Shown one piece after another: positions 1 to 8,575 of a stretch of 64,000 nt of DNA. The notes under the pieces were generated by a model. It was not told where the DNA came from, searched no databases, and saw nothing but the letters and a program-made list of their open reading frames with translations. The number at the start of each line of letters is the position of its first letter. Position 1 is the stretch's first letter. The DNA comes from a virus. The DNA lies in the IMG/VR virus record IMGVR_UViG_3300048919_000048, positions 87,944 to 151,943 of that record; one strand, written 5' to 3'. Both the position numbers and the translations under genes were made by a program.

Positions 1-397
1 AGCGAGGCACACCGGAAGACGGATACATATCTGCCTTCATCACGGTAAACCACGTCTGCCCGCCTCCGGAGTCCGGCAGCAACATCTGATCAGAAAGATG
101 CTCTGTGCCCTCTCGTGCTCGGAACAAAAGAGTCTCAGAGTAAACGGTGTAGGAGTCATAGTCCTCTTCACCGCCGATCATCAACTGGTTGTTCTGGTCA
201 CGGATGGCTTTGCCCCGCATCGGTTGGATAGTGCATTCAACGGCAGTGAAGGGGGTGTAAACCACCTCTCGCCCGCCGTTCAGGAACGGACTGTCAGGGT
301 CTGTCTTGACCCACTCACGTTTCCTGCATTGCACCTCGATTCGAGGAATGAGTTTGTTACGGCTTGAGAGCAACGAATAAGCTCTTGGCATCGCCAT
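1..397 (-). CDS. Putative head-completion (head-tail connector) protein, C-terminus cut by window edge
   Basis: The reading frame is open from an ATG at 397 to the left edge, so at least 132 residues are seen and the stop lies outside the window. An AGGAG ribosome site stands just upstream. The product starts MAMPRAYSLLSSRN and reads like a small beta-rich connector, with alternating hydrophobic strands such as the stretch around YDSYTVYSETLL. It is the last gene of the leftward virion block, downstream of two other connector-like genes, and that position is the main support for a head-closure or stopper role. No catalytic motif is visible. The function is inferred from context; the existence of the gene is well supported by the start, the ribosome site and the open frame. 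Confidence 0.6.
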   Translation of the reverse strand, partial: MAMPRAYSLLSSRNKLIPRIEVQCRKREWVKTDPDSPFLNGGREVVYTPFTAVECTIQPMRGKAIRDQNNQLMIGGEEDYDSYTVYSETLLFRAREGTEHLSDQMLLPDSGGGQTWFTVMKADMYPSSGVPR

Positions 398-407
398 CAG
401 TCACTCC

Positions 408-869
408 TTATTTGCCTTGGTACTTGACAACCTTGTACGTTGCCGCACTTGACAAGTCACCATAATGAATCATTGCGTCGTCAAACCCCTTGTAGCTCGC
501 CCAGTCTTTTGATACCTTAGGGTTACTGAATGTCCCAGTGGAGATCGTGAAGCGAATACTATCTGCTGCGTCCTTTCCGATTTTCTCCAAGTAGCTACTG
601 AAGTGGCGACCTTGGATGATCCCGTTGTGCATTCGTTTGATATGCTTCAGGAGACCTTCTTGGAAGTGCAGGGAGGTTGAGAACATGAAGTTACGCTCAG
701 GAAGGTTATTCCAGCCTTCTTCATGGATGGCGGCAAGAGTCGCCATGTTCAGCCCAGAATAGTGTTTCTCGTCGTAAAAACCAGATTCCACTTCTTTCTC
801 AGCTAAATCAGAGAGTTGGCTGAAATACCGCTTCAGTTCAGAGATGTCGGTGAACGACTTCTTTGCCAC
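408..869 (-). CDS. Putative HK97 gp10-like neck / tail-completion protein
   Basis: This 153-residue protein has a helical charged N-terminus followed by the segment MATLAAIHEEGWNNLPERNF. That layout is typical of phage neck or tail-completion proteins of the HK97 gp10 and virion-morphogenesis type, where a conserved HE-G element precedes a proline-arginine turn. The rest is rich in short helices with a GRHFSSYL element. It sits between two connector-like genes in the leftward structural operon, which fits a role at the head-tail joint. The ATG at 869 follows a GGGG-AAAT stretch and lies about 20 bases downstream of a promoter candidate. The family call rests on one motif and on position, so it is moderate. 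Confidence 0.55.
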   Translation of the reverse strand: MAKKSFTDISELKRYFSQLSDLAEKEVESGFYDEKHYSGLNMATLAAIHEEGWNNLPERNFMFSTSLHFQEGLLKHIKRMHNGIIQGRHFSSYLEKIGKDAADSIRFTISTGTFSNPKVSKDWASYKGFDDAMIHYGDLSSAATYKVVKYQGK

Positions 870-889
870 GGTATTTCCCCATGAAAGTT

Positions 890-918
890 ATTTTACCACA
901 TTAGGTTAGCAAAAGCAA
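890..918 (-). promoter_or_regulatory. Left-arm sigma70-like promoter for the head-completion genes
   Basis: On the minus strand TTGCTT is followed after exactly 17 bases by TAAAAT, just upstream of the gene starting at 869. The same 17-base spacing and TAAAAT box recur upstream of genes starting at 10727 and 19634, which supports a shared promoter type. Confidence 0.55.
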
Positions 919-931
919 CAAAGTCAACGCT

Positions 932-1459
932 TTAGCGAACCATCCAAGGACTGCGTCTCGCTTGGCTGCAAGGCCATGCTGACTGCTTAGGGATCGCCGG
1001 GGTTGGATACACACCCTGTTCCATAAAGCCGTTCACAGAGTTAGGGTTGTTCTTCACACGGAAGAATTCATCTTTACGTACACCACCAATGATCACGAGG
1101 GCATTGTTGAATCCAAGGGATGGGTCAACATAATCCGGGTTCAGTTCGAGCCAGTCAAGGAAGTCTTTCCATGATTCCCAGCTTGATCCGCCTTTGATGG
1201 AAATAGTCTCGTCACCGATTTTCTCGAATCGCTCACGAATAGATGAAGCACCGCTGGAAACTTCCTGAACAATCAACCAACGGACGCAGTCAACGACGGT
1301 GTTGTACAGGGCCAGTGGGGTTTTATCCGGGTTGTTGTCCAAGTCATACGTCAACTTCCACTTGGTCCAGAAGAAGAGGATCGTCGCATCCGAAATCTCC
1401 TCGGTGGTGATACCACCCAAGAGCATACGGACGATCTCAATTACTTGTTCGTCGGTCAT
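932..1459 (-). CDS. Putative head-tail connector / adaptor protein
   Basis: A 175-residue, largely helical acidic protein beginning MTDEQVIEIVRMLLGG. The N-terminal half is built like phage head-tail adaptors: a helix, the segment ILFFWTKWKLTYD, a helix with VVDCVRWLIVQEVSSG, and a short strand before a WESWKDFLDWLE helix. The C-terminal 40 residues look extended and proline-rich. It lies upstream of the two other head-completion candidates in the same operon. No enzyme motif is present. The ATG at 1459 follows a GGAGG site with good spacing. The adaptor role is inferred from the helical pattern and gene order; tail-terminator type proteins are an alternative. Confidence 0.5.
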   Translation of the reverse strand: MTDEQVIEIVRMLLGGITTEEISDATILFFWTKWKLTYDLDNNPDKTPLALYNTVVDCVRWLIVQEVSSGASSIRERFEKIGDETISIKGGSSWESWKDFLDWLELNPDYVDPSLGFNNALVIIGGVRKDEFFRVKNNPNSVNGFMEQGVYPTPAIPKQSAWPCSQARRSPWMVR

Positions 1460-1488
1460 AAAAGGGGCCTCCAGTAAGGGTAGACTTC

Positions 1489-1517
1489 ATGTTACCATAT
1501 TTTGCACAAAAAGTCAT
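1489..1517 (-). promoter_or_regulatory. Candidate promoter upstream of the connector gene
   Basis: Minus-strand ATGACT and TAACAT lie 17 bases apart, about 30 bases upstream of the ATG at 1459 and just after the terminator of the collagen-like gene. Both boxes match the consensus at four positions, so this is a weak candidate supported by location and by the 17-base spacing used elsewhere on this arm. Confidence 0.35.
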
Positions 1518-1525
1518 TGACAGAC

Positions 1526-1550
1526 AAAAAGAAAGCCGCCCGAAGGCGGC
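1526..1550 (-). terminator. Rho-independent terminator after the 269-residue collagen-like gene
   Basis: A 6 bp GC stem (GCCGCC/GGCGGC) with a TTCG loop is followed on the minus strand by a T-rich run. It ends the gene whose stop codon lies at 1556. Confidence 0.85.
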
Positions 1551-1555
1551 TGTAC

Positions 1556-2365
1556 TTAGTTGGTGTACAACTTGATTTGAACTTCAAGGAATGTTAAGTT
1601 CATATCAACCCCGGTGGTATTGACAAGCCACAGGGTACAACCATCCACAGTAAAGGGGTCGGTTACGGTGTGGGTCCAAGAGTCCAAGGAGATTGCACCC
1701 CTGTCCAGTGATGTACCGGAAACCTTTACCCTCGTGGCTGCTGCCAGTTGAGTTGTACCGTCGGCACGACGCAAGTCAACACGCCATTCACGGGCTTGGT
1801 TAGCACCGCCTGACAGTTCGCCTTGAAGTCGAACAACAAATCGGACATCTCGCCAGCCGTCCACTGCTGGGAACTTGGCTACCCCAGTCGAGGAATTGAA
1901 ATCAATCTGTGCGTTACTGTCCGCCAACAGTGCCCAACCAGGCGCGGTCCCGATGTTAAGGGACTGTCCATTTGTGATGGTGATTGCGTTAGTTGTTCTT
2001 CGAACATCAATGCTGAAGACGGCACCATCATCTCCCGCCGGGCCTTGTGTTCCTTGAGTCCCTTGCGGACCTTGGATTCCCTGAATACCTTGGTCGCCTT
2101 TATCTCCTTTCGGCCCAGTAGCACCAGTCAGTCCAGTGTCTCCCTTCAGACCTTGTTCACCCGCCGGGCCTGTAGGGCCTGCCGGGCCAATTGGTCCTTG
2201 GGGTCCTGGGTCGCCAGGGTCTCCCTTATCCCCTTTTGGTCCCACAGTTCCTCCCCCGGAACCGATCGAGGCAAAAGGAATCATCGTCTCTGACTGGAGG
2301 TCATACAATGCATACCCAAAGTATACACCGTTTTGCTCTCCCGTAATACCTCTTAGTGTTGCCAT
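1556..2365 (-). CDS. Collagen-like fibre protein with C-terminal beta-sandwich-like domain
   Basis: A 269-residue structural protein in three parts. Residues 1-35 form a globular tip beginning [20 protein letters not shown]. Residues about 36-110 are an almost unbroken Gly-X-Y collagen repeat rich in GPKGDKGD and GPQGPIGP triplets. Residues about 115-269 are beta-rich and resemble the trimeric C-terminal caps of collagen-like phage fibres. Collagen-like phage proteins normally trimerise through the triplet rod. The gene is bounded by hairpin terminators on both sides, so it may form its own transcript. It sits among head genes rather than tail genes, which makes a capsid-surface fibre as likely as a tail fibre. 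The collagen part is certain; the exact virion location is not. Confidence 0.8.
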   Translation of the reverse strand: MATLRGITGEQNGVYFGYALYDLQSETMIPFASIGSGGGTVGPKGDKGDPGDPGPQGPIGPAGPTGPAGEQGLKGDTGLTGATGPKGDKGDQGIQGIQGPQGTQGTQGPAGDDGAVFSIDVRRTTNAITITNGQSLNIGTAPGWALLADSNAQIDFNSSTGVAKFPAVDGWRDVRFVVRLQGELSGGANQAREWRVDLRRADGTTQLAAATRVKVSGTSLDRGAISLDSWTHTVTDPFTVDGCTLWLVNTTGVDMNLTFLEVQIKLYTN

Positions 2366-2382
2366 ACTGACTCCTTATACAG

Positions 2383-2403
2383 AAAAACCGCCCCGAAGGG
2401 CGG
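2383..2403 (-). terminator. Rho-independent terminator after the head-fibre-like gene
   Basis: The stem CCGCCC/GGGCGG closes on a TTCG loop and is followed by five T residues on the minus strand. It directly follows the stop codon of the gene ending at 2409. Confidence 0.85.
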
Positions 2404-2408
2404 CTTTA

Positions 2409-2804
2409 TTATGCTCCCGGAGCAAACAATCCTGTAGCCCTGATAGCAGCTAGCAGATTGTTGAAATCCGCCATTGTCGGATCAGCGGTGATATTTGGGA
2501 AATCTCCTTGGAGAACCCCACCACGCTGTGTTGTAGTTGGAACCTTATTCCCAGCCATTGCTGTGGTTCCAGTTGTACCGATAACAAGGTCGGATGTTCC
2601 AGCGCCGATCGCTGAACGGGCAGTAGCTTGGTCTGCCCCAGCCGCGATAACAGCAGGTTTGTCAGTCACGTCAGCCCATGCTACAGAGCCGCCGCCACCG
2701 CTGCCTTCAAAAAGTTCAGTCAGGGTTTTAGTTTCCCCGGTTGCCTGATCCATGATCTGGTAACCAGTCAGTGTGCCGAGTGATGCACCGCCAATTGCTG
2801 CCAT
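2409..2804 (-). CDS. Head-fibre-like structural protein
   Basis: A 131-residue protein with a Gly/Ser linker (GSGGGGS) near residue 35, then a segment WADVTDKPAVIAAG and ATARSAIGAG that recurs in many phage fibre and baseplate-attached proteins. The last third (GGVLQGDFPNI, then FNNLLAAIRATGLF) resembles the C-terminal part of phi29 gp8.5-type head-fibre proteins. The sequence is low in charged residues and predicted to be extended, as in fibrous attachments. It follows the DUF4376-like gene by one base and ends in its own terminator. The head-fibre call is a recalled resemblance and is moderate; a structural role is likely. Confidence 0.5.
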   Translation of the reverse strand: MAAIGGASLGTLTGYQIMDQATGETKTLTELFEGSGGGGSVAWADVTDKPAVIAAGADQATARSAIGAGTSDLVIGTTGTTAMAGNKVPTTTQRGGVLQGDFPNITADPTMADFNNLLAAIRATGLFAPGA

Positions 2805-2805
2805 G

Positions 2806-3456
2806 TTATTCTCCTACAAAAGTAGTTGGGACTTCAGGGATGTCTGTGATGACAGAGGTGTCGTACACAGATTTTACGTAGGCCAGGAGGTTTTGGTGGA
2901 CCTTCCCGGTTGCGACCATAATCGCATCAATCTTCGCCACTGCGTCTGCGGAAGGCAAAGTAAGGGTTGAAAAATCCGTTTTACGGATTAGAATGTCTTT
3001 GTCAGGATGGGCTTGAGCATACGCCTTGATGGTGTCGAGGTTGATAAGCTCACGAGGCTCAACCGAGAAAGTATCCCCGTCAACAGTTACCCCGGCAGAC
3101 AGGTCTGCGGTATACTGCTGGTAGGCACGGCTACGATGATCTTCTTTGGCCCGGACCAAGTTCTCTGCGATCTCTTCAGGATAGAAATCACGAGCTACCC
3201 AAGTCTTGTACCAGAGGTCATCGTCAGGATTTAGTTTGGGAGTTCCCTCTGTGACAACATCACCGACAGGGATCTCTGAGTCATGAACCATGCAATAACC
3301 CCACAGGTCACGCATGTCAGCTTCCCATACATAAGAGCCGATACTGACGTTGGTATGCTCTTTCAGGAAGTCACTGAGGTAAACGGGGTATTTCATGTCG
3401 GACATGCGAATCATCGGTGTCCAAGCATAAACCTTGCTGGTAGGATCTACAGCCAT
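2806..3456 (-). CDS. DUF4376-like fibre-associated protein
   Basis: The open frame extends further upstream, but the ATG at 3456 has an AAGGAG site with ideal spacing and sits just after a hairpin, so the product is taken as 216 residues starting MAVDPTSKVYAW. The C-terminal half (about residues 95-210) matches the helical DUF4376 pattern: a run of charged residues DHRSRAYQQY, a central GVTVDGDTFSV strand pair, and a final helix ending in a VKSVYDTS segment. DUF4376 proteins are usually coded beside phage fibres and are thought to belong to the fibre or to help assemble it. Placement directly downstream of the 1093-residue fibre agrees. No enzymatic residues are apparent. Confidence 0.65.
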   Translation of the reverse strand: MAVDPTSKVYAWTPMIRMSDMKYPVYLSDFLKEHTNVSIGSYVWEADMRDLWGYCMVHDSEIPVGDVVTEGTPKLNPDDDLWYKTWVARDFYPEEIAENLVRAKEDHRSRAYQQYTADLSAGVTVDGDTFSVEPRELINLDTIKAYAQAHPDKDILIRKTDFSTLTLPSADAVAKIDAIMVATGKVHQNLLAYVKSVYDTSVITDIPEVPTTFVGE

Positions 3457-3467
3457 TTGGATCTCCT

Positions 3468-3489
3468 TTAAAGGGGCCGAAGCCCCTTT
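3468..3489 (-). terminator. Hairpin between the long fibre gene and the DUF4376-like gene
   Basis: An AAAGGGGC/GCCCCTTT stem has a TTCG loop. It is weakly T-tailed and is followed at once by the next ribosome site, so it may only partly terminate transcription. Confidence 0.6.
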
Positions 3490-3494
3490 TGGTA

Positions 3495-6400
3495 TTAGTC
3501 TACAGTCATCGCCTGAACACCCGTCAGGTCCGTGCCGTCCCAGAAGAACGTCAGGATGGTACGGGTTGTACCAAGCGCAGGCTGGGTTCCGTTTGACCAA
3601 GCCATCGGGGTAGGCCACGTCATAGAGCCGCCTTTACCGATGAACTTAACAACTACCGTCATCGCACGGCCTGCTGGCAGGTTGGAGATGGTAATTGTCT
3701 TGGACGTGGTTCCGTCAACGGTGAACACGTTAGACACAGCAGCATCCAGCGCACCAGTGGCAGACATCACACGGAGGTCGTAACGGTCAAGCTTCTTCCA
3801 CGCACCGTTTGAACGGACGTAGTAGCCGGAATCCTGAGGCGCTTCAAGAACGCTGATCAGTGTCCAGTCACCGTCGATACGGGAATACTGCTTACCATCC
3901 TTAGGTGCATCGTAGACGTTACCACCACCCATGTGGCCCAGAGAACCCCAAGTGGTTGCGTTTGTCTTCAGGAAGAACTCAAGGGTAGAGGAGTTCAGGA
4001 AGTAATCCCCGACACGTCCATCAGCAGGGGTAGGGTTACGGGCAAACACGATCCACAAGGAACCTTGGTCACCTTTATCACCTTTAACACCCTGAGGTCC
4101 GGTAGGACCTGTGTTACCTTGAGGACCAGTAGGTCCGATTGGACCTTGGATAGGACCCAAGTTTTCGTAGGCAGAACCCGTCCAACCCCAGAAATCGCCA
4201 TCGATCAGGTAACCCTGTCCCAGCGTCCCGGTTGGCGGCAGTTCAGAACTGCTGTTCAGCTTACCGATGATTTCTACACCCGGACCCATGTCACCTTGAG
4301 GACCCTGAGGACCGATATCCCCCTTGTCACCCTTAGGACCTTGTGCCCCAGTGGCACCAGTTTCACCTGTGGCACCTGTAGGACCAACTGGACCACGAAC
4401 AACGCCCATGTTAACCCAAGTGCTGCCGTTCCAAGAGAAGCCTGTTCCGGTGTCCTCGGTCACGTAGTAATCACCGACGGTGTTACCAGATGACGGCAGG
4501 GAGCCTTGGTTAGGGACAGTCCCTTTAGGGATTACTCCTGCACCATTATCGCCAGTGTCGCCCTTCGGACCAGCAGGTCCGGTATCACCAGTGTCGCCTT
4601 TAGGTCCGGTGTTACCACGTGCCATCCCGGTATTAACCCACTGGAGGCCGTCCCAAGCAAATCCTTCACCTGTGTCAACAGTTGTCCAGAAGTCACCCTT
4701 CACGTTGTCGGTGGTAGGGAGGGAAGCTTCGTTAGGAACAGTGCCTTTCGGATTCAGGCCAGTACCTTGTGGACCAACGTCACCTTGGTCACCTTTTGGA
4801 CCTTGTTCGCCCGCCGGGCCAGCAGGTCCGGTAGCGCCAGTGTCACCTTTAGGCCCGGCTGGACCCTGCGCTCCAGTATCACCCTTCGGACCACGAACTG
4901 GTCCAACGTTCTGCCATGCAGTACCGTTAAAGATGTACAGGTCGTCACCGATCAGCCATGCATCACCCGTCACCGGATTTGCAGGAAGATCTGCTTCGCT
5001 CGCTTTCTCACCAAGGATAGCTACACCTTCACCAACAGGACCTTGAGGACCTGTCAGGCCAGTGTTACCACGTGGACCCTGAGGGCCAGTGTCACCTTTT
5101 GCACCTTTCAGGCTGGCAAGATATTCGTTCAGCGAACCTGTGAATCCAGCTTCAACCGCAAGAGCATAGTTGTCCTTACCAGTTGCGCCCGGGTCGCCTT
5201 TCACGCCCTGAGGGCCTTGAGGGCCAGTATCGCCCGTATCACCTTTAGGGCCTTGGAATGCCCCGAGGTTCTCCCAGTTTCCGTTACCAGTTGATACCCA
5301 AACATCCGTGCCGATCAGGTATGCATCACCTGCATCTGCTCCGGCAGGGAGACTACCTTCGTCTGCTACCTTACCGAGAATGTTGATGGCGTTGGCGTTT
5401 GTACCGTCTACACCGGGATCACCCTTATCGCCCTTCGGCCCGGTTGGTCCGGTTGGTCCGATGAGAGAGTTCAGGAAGTCAACCTGAGAACCAGTGTGAC
5501 CGTTATCCAGCCAAACCTGATACGCAGACTTACCTTCCGGCCCGACTTGGCCTACAGTTTGCCATTTATCGGTGTCACCTGTCCAGACATACATCTTGTC
5601 TTGGATGATGTAGCAATCGCCGTTGCTGTTGCCTTCCATTGGGAGGAAGGATGGATCAGGGAAAGATCCGAGGATCTGGAGACCGATGCCGTCAGCCCCT
5701 TTCAGGGAACTCAGCCATTCGTCCTCTGTCCCAACGAAGCCTGCGTTAACTGCGACTTCATACGCAGACAGACCCTGAGGACCAGCAAAGCTGCCGAGGT
5801 TTTTCCACTGCTTAACGCCACCCTCTTCTACCACCGTCCAGAAGTTCTGGTTGATGACGTAAGTGTCGCCGAGTTCCATATCCGCAACTGGTGGCAACTG
5901 GGTAACATCACTCAGTTGGTCGATGACGTTGATGCCGATCCCTGCTGGGCCTTTAGGACCTTCCGGACCACGGGCACCCTGTGCCCCGGCTGGGCCAGCG
6001 GGACCTGTTGCACCTTGAGGGCCAGTTTCGCCCTGAGGACCTTGTGGTCCTGTCAAACCTTCTGGGCCTTCCGGACCCTGTGGTCCTGTTGGACCAATCG
6101 GACCTTGCGGCCCGGTAGCACCAGTGTCGCCCTTATCACCCTTGACAGTCTCGACGAAAATACCGTCAGACTTCATCTCGATCTTGTTCGCCGGGTCAGC
6201 AGAGATTTTGGTCTCTTGCGGGCGAACATACATAGCGCCTTGGCGGATTTCGAGCATGTTGTCCTGTGCAGTGGACACAGGGACATTCAGGCCAGCAGAA
6301 CCAGCCTTCAGGGCGTTCTGAGCACTTGGATCAACAATCACATCAATCTGAGTCTTGGCCTTCCCGGTAGGGTCAGCTTTGATATCCAGAGTCTTGTTTG

Positions 6401-6776
6401 GTGACGTGGTTGATACGTTGACAGGATCGGAGTATACTCCTTCCAGCGCTGGGTTACCAGCGTTAGCTGCATCCTGTGCAGAAATGTACGTTACCGTGTT
6501 CCCTTCTTTTGAGGAAATCTTGGTGTCGGAACTTCCAACAAAGAGGCCCTGTTCGTCTGAGGAGCTTACCACCTGGAGGCGGTTACCTGCACGACGGGAT
6601 ACGTTGACATTTGCCAGAAGAGGAGAGGATTGAGTACCATCACCGATCAGTGTGGTAGATACGGTGTCTTGTGTCTCGATCCCCGTGAAAGGGGCACCAG
6701 ACCCACCTGAGGTGCTCGTAGAAGGATCTGGTACGGTAACCAGTACCTCTACGACCTTATCTTCGTATTGTGCCAT
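3495..6776 (-). CDS. Giant modular collagen-like fibre protein
   Basis: A 1093-residue fibre. Residues 1-205 form a beta-rich base with threonine/serine repeats. From about 210 to 930, runs of Gly-X-Y collagen triplets alternate with seven or eight copies of a small beta module of the form G-x-SLP-x-GD-Y-W-x-G-W-x-NLG. Three copies of a second motif (AY, then AVEAGF, then SLKG) are also present. The final 130 residues are a beta cap with a glycine-rich entry (GHMGGGN) and a domain ending in LTGVQAMTVD. Proteins of this design trimerise into long thin fibres that touch the host. Position between capsid and connector genes is unusual for a tail fibre and leaves open a head fibre. Internal DNA repeats invite recombination. 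The start has a GGAG site at suitable distance. Confidence 0.9.
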   Translation of the reverse strand: MAQYEDKVVEVLVTVPDPSTSTSGGSGAPFTGIETQDTVSTTLIGDGTQSSPLLANVNVSRRAGNRLQVVSSSDEQGLFVGSSDTKISSKEGNTVTYISAQDAANAGNPALEGVYSDPVNVSTTSPNKTLDIKADPTGKAKTQIDVIVDPSAQNALKAGSAGLNVPVSTAQDNMLEIRQGAMYVRPQETKISADPANKIEMKSDGIFVETVKGDKGDTGATGPQGPIGPTGPQGPEGPEGLTGPQGPQGETGPQGATGPAGPAGAQGARGPEGPKGPAGIGINVIDQLSDVTQLPPVADMELGDTYVINQNFWTVVEEGGVKQWKNLGSFAGPQGLSAYEVAVNAGFVGTEDEWLSSLKGADGIGLQILGSFPDPSFLPMEGNSNGDCYIIQDKMYVWTGDTDKWQTVGQVGPEGKSAYQVWLDNGHTGSQVDFLNSLIGPTGPTGPKGDKGDPGVDGTNANAINILGKVADEGSLPAGADAGDAYLIGTDVWVSTGNGNWENLGAFQGPKGDTGDTGPQGPQGVKGDPGATGKDNYALAVEAGFTGSLNEYLASLKGAKGDTGPQGPRGNTGLTGPQGPVGEGVAILGEKASEADLPANPVTGDAWLIGDDLYIFNGTAWQNVGPVRGPKGDTGAQGPAGPKGDTGATGPAGPAGEQGPKGDQGDVGPQGTGLNPKGTVPNEASLPTTDNVKGDFWTTVDTGEGFAWDGLQWVNTGMARGNTGPKGDTGDTGPAGPKGDTGDNGAGVIPKGTVPNQGSLPSSGNTVGDYYVTEDTGTGFSWNGSTWVNMGVVRGPVGPTGATGETGATGAQGPKGDKGDIGPQGPQGDMGPGVEIIGKLNSSSELPPTGTLGQGYLIDGDFWGWTGSAYENLGPIQGPIGPTGPQGNTGPTGPQGVKGDKGDQGSLWIVFARNPTPADGRVGDYFLNSSTLEFFLKTNATTWGSLGHMGGGNVYDAPKDGKQYSRIDGDWTLISVLEAPQDSGYYVRSNGAWKKLDRYDLRVMSATGALDAAVSNVFTVDGTTSKTITISNLPAGRAMTVVVKFIGKGGSMTWPTPMAWSNGTQPALGTTRTILTFFWDGTDLTGVQAMTVD

Positions 6777-6809
6777 TACTTACTTCTCCGGGGAAGGGAT
6801 GGGAGAGAT

Positions 6810-6826
6810 GGCCCCGTGAAGGGGCC
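6810..6826 (-). terminator. Hairpin after the 200-residue head-block gene
   Basis: GGCCCC and GGGGCC form a 6 bp stem with a five-base loop. It lacks a T run, so it could be a transcript-stabilising hairpin or a weak terminator between the genes starting at 7437 and 6776. Confidence 0.4.
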
Positions 6827-6834
6827 GGAGGGAA

Positions 6835-7437
6835 TTACAGTGCAGCTTTCAGATCTTCCAACATTGCATCGAAAGTCTTAGCCTTGCTCAGGGAGATTCC
6901 CAGAGTCAGGGCGTAGGATTCCAGAGCGGCCTTTGCAGCAGCTTTCTTGGTATCGTCACGCAGAGTTTCTGCATGGGCGAGGATCTCTGCCTTTTCTTCA
7001 TCAGTGCGAGAAGAAACAGCTTTTTCCTCAACTTCTTCCTTGACTTCTGACGTTGGTTCGATTACAGTTGTCTGTACCAAACCAGCGAGAGGAGAAACTT
7101 CCTCAACGTCAGGAGGGATAACGTTGGCGCGGGCCACACGGATCTCTTCGACATTCGCCAAGAATTTCTCTGGGGTCTTAGGTGTCTCATGGAAGAAAAT
7201 GAGGAACGCCGCACCCTTACGGACAGAGGCGACAGTGTTGATTCCCAACGCCGTCATTTCCTCGATCTGAGTCAGGAATTCATACAGGTTACGGCCCATG
7301 ACGAGTTCATTGTCATAGGAATAAAGGAAAGGTGCCAGGCGGGCTGATGCATCTACATCCAGTTTCGGCAGGTATTGACCGAAGAACTTCAGCATGTGAT
7401 ATTCGCTCTGGAACACTTCCATATGCGGTTGTGCCAT
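6835..7437 (-). CDS. Head-block protein with C-terminal HeH/SAP-like helical motif
   Basis: A 200-residue protein in three parts: a folded N-terminus (about 1-105) starting MAQPHMEVFQSEYHMLKFF, an acidic linker (about 110-150) rich in Glu and Val, and a C-terminal helix-loop-helix (AALESYALTLGI, then FDAMLEDLKAAL). This last part resembles the HeH/SAP-type motifs that close many proteins coded beside major capsid genes. It lies immediately downstream of the capsid gene, separated by a terminator and a candidate promoter. Its exact role is unknown; a head-associated or connector function is likely. The start is supported by a GGAG site eleven bases upstream. Confidence 0.55.
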   Translation of the reverse strand: MAQPHMEVFQSEYHMLKFFGQYLPKLDVDASARLAPFLYSYDNELVMGRNLYEFLTQIEEMTALGINTVASVRKGAAFLIFFHETPKTPEKFLANVEEIRVARANVIPPDVEEVSPLAGLVQTTVIEPTSEVKEEVEEKAVSSRTDEEKAEILAHAETLRDDTKKAAAKAALESYALTLGISLSKAKTFDAMLEDLKAAL

Positions 7438-7471
7438 TATAGGATACTCCTTCGTTGTGAATCAAAAGCCT

Positions 7472-7500
7472 ATCTTACAATGGTACACTATTTTGGTTAA
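7472..7500 (-). promoter_or_regulatory. Candidate promoter downstream of the capsid gene
   Basis: Minus-strand TTAACC and TAAGAT are separated by 17 bases in the gap between the capsid-gene terminator and the gene starting at 7437. The TAAGAT box is preceded by TG. It could restart transcription after the strong capsid terminator. Confidence 0.45.
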
Positions 7501-7521
7501 AATGTACAGTTATACCGGAAC

Positions 7522-7550
7522 CAATAAAAAAGGCCACCCGAAGGTGACCT
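7522..7550 (-). terminator. Strong terminator after the major capsid gene
   Basis: An 8 bp stem (AGGTCACC/GGTGGCCT with one G-U pair) closes on a TTCG loop and is followed by six T residues. Nearly the same hairpin ends the methylase-like gene near 50475. Confidence 0.9.
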
Positions 7551-7557
7551 TTTTCAA

Positions 7558-8556
7558 TTATGCAGTGAACTTACCTGTTGACTTAACAACCAGTTCAGGA
7601 CGGTTGTTTACGGTCAGGAAGGAAGTCTCAGATTCGATCTTCGCTTCACGCAGGTAGTTGGACTCTTTGAAGAACACGTACAGTTCCTGAGCCACCTGGT
7701 TTGCATCACGCAGGGTGTCGCTCGGAGCGTAGTAGATCTCGAACATACGAGAGATACCACGTGGGAAGATATACGCTTCACCTGCCGGGATGTTACCGGA
7801 GATATCTTCGATGAACAGGATGTTCTTGTGTTCGAAGATACGGTTGTTAGCGTTACCGCCCAGACGACGACGCAGCATTTCCTGAGTGGATGGGTACTGA
7901 GAGTACGCACCAGTCACCTGTGGGTGAGCGATCAGAGCGGAGAACCACTGACGGGACGCCAGAACGACGATCTCGTAGTTGTCACCGTTGTCACCAGCCC
8001 AGTCGATGATGTGAGCACGAGCTTCAGCTTCCAGAACCTCGATTGGGTCAACACCCAGTTTGGTGAAGTCTACGTCAGCCGTAGTCTGGGTTGCACCCCA
8101 AACGTCGTAGTAGTCGTAGTCACAGGTCGGGTCATCCGGAGACCAAGAGGTGCCCTTCAGAGCAGCATACATGGCTTTGGACTTCAGGATCGCATGGCTG
8201 CGACGGATACGTGCCATGTGGCGCTGAACTTCAGCGTCAACCGTGGCTGGGGCGTTCTCGGTGCCGAACTCACGGAAGTTCTGGATATCAGCACGGTCGA
8301 TGGAACGGTCCAGTGGGAAGAACGGAATGTTCAGGTTGATGATCTTTTTACGATCGTTCGCCAGGTGCTGACGTACACCACCACGCTGAACAGCCTTGAT
8401 GTCACCAGCGCCGTCATCACGACGCTCGATACGAGCCACAGTGGTACGACCATAGTGTTCGGAGAACAGGTTCATGCTCTGGAGCAGAGTGTCCACACGT
8501 GGCATGGTAGAGATCAGGCCAGTGTAGTCAAGAATCTGGAAATCACCGTTTTGCAT
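7558..8556 (-). CDS. Major capsid protein (lambda gpE family)
   Basis: A 332-residue protein with the pattern of the lambda gpE-type capsid family. An N-terminal arm (MQNGDFQILDYTGLI) leads to a strand TTVARIERRDDG, then PFFPLDRSIDRADIQNF, a long helical segment around KSKAMYAALKG, and a C-terminal half ending with YAPSDTLRDANQ and PELVVKSTG. The length is normal for this family. It would form the hexamers and pentamers of the icosahedral shell. The gene follows the scaffold-like and decoration genes and ends in the strongest terminator of the block, as expected for a highly expressed virion gene. AGGAGATATTTAA before the ATG provides the ribosome site. Confidence 0.9.
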   Translation of the reverse strand: MQNGDFQILDYTGLISTMPRVDTLLQSMNLFSEHYGRTTVARIERRDDGAGDIKAVQRGGVRQHLANDRKKIINLNIPFFPLDRSIDRADIQNFREFGTENAPATVDAEVQRHMARIRRSHAILKSKAMYAALKGTSWSPDDPTCDYDYYDVWGATQTTADVDFTKLGVDPIEVLEAEARAHIIDWAGDNGDNYEIVVLASRQWFSALIAHPQVTGAYSQYPSTQEMLRRRLGGNANNRIFEHKNILFIEDISGNIPAGEAYIFPRGISRMFEIYYAPSDTLRDANQVAQELYVFFKESNYLREAKIESETSFLTVNNRPELVVKSTGKFTA

Positions 8557-8575
8557 TTAAATATCTCCTGTTGAA

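Noticed and set aside
5496-6404. Long plus-strand frame of 302 residues opposite the giant fibre gene
   Set aside because: It is the antisense of a Gly/Pro-rich collagen gene, lacks a ribosome site and shows skewed composition. Several similar frames lie across the same gene.
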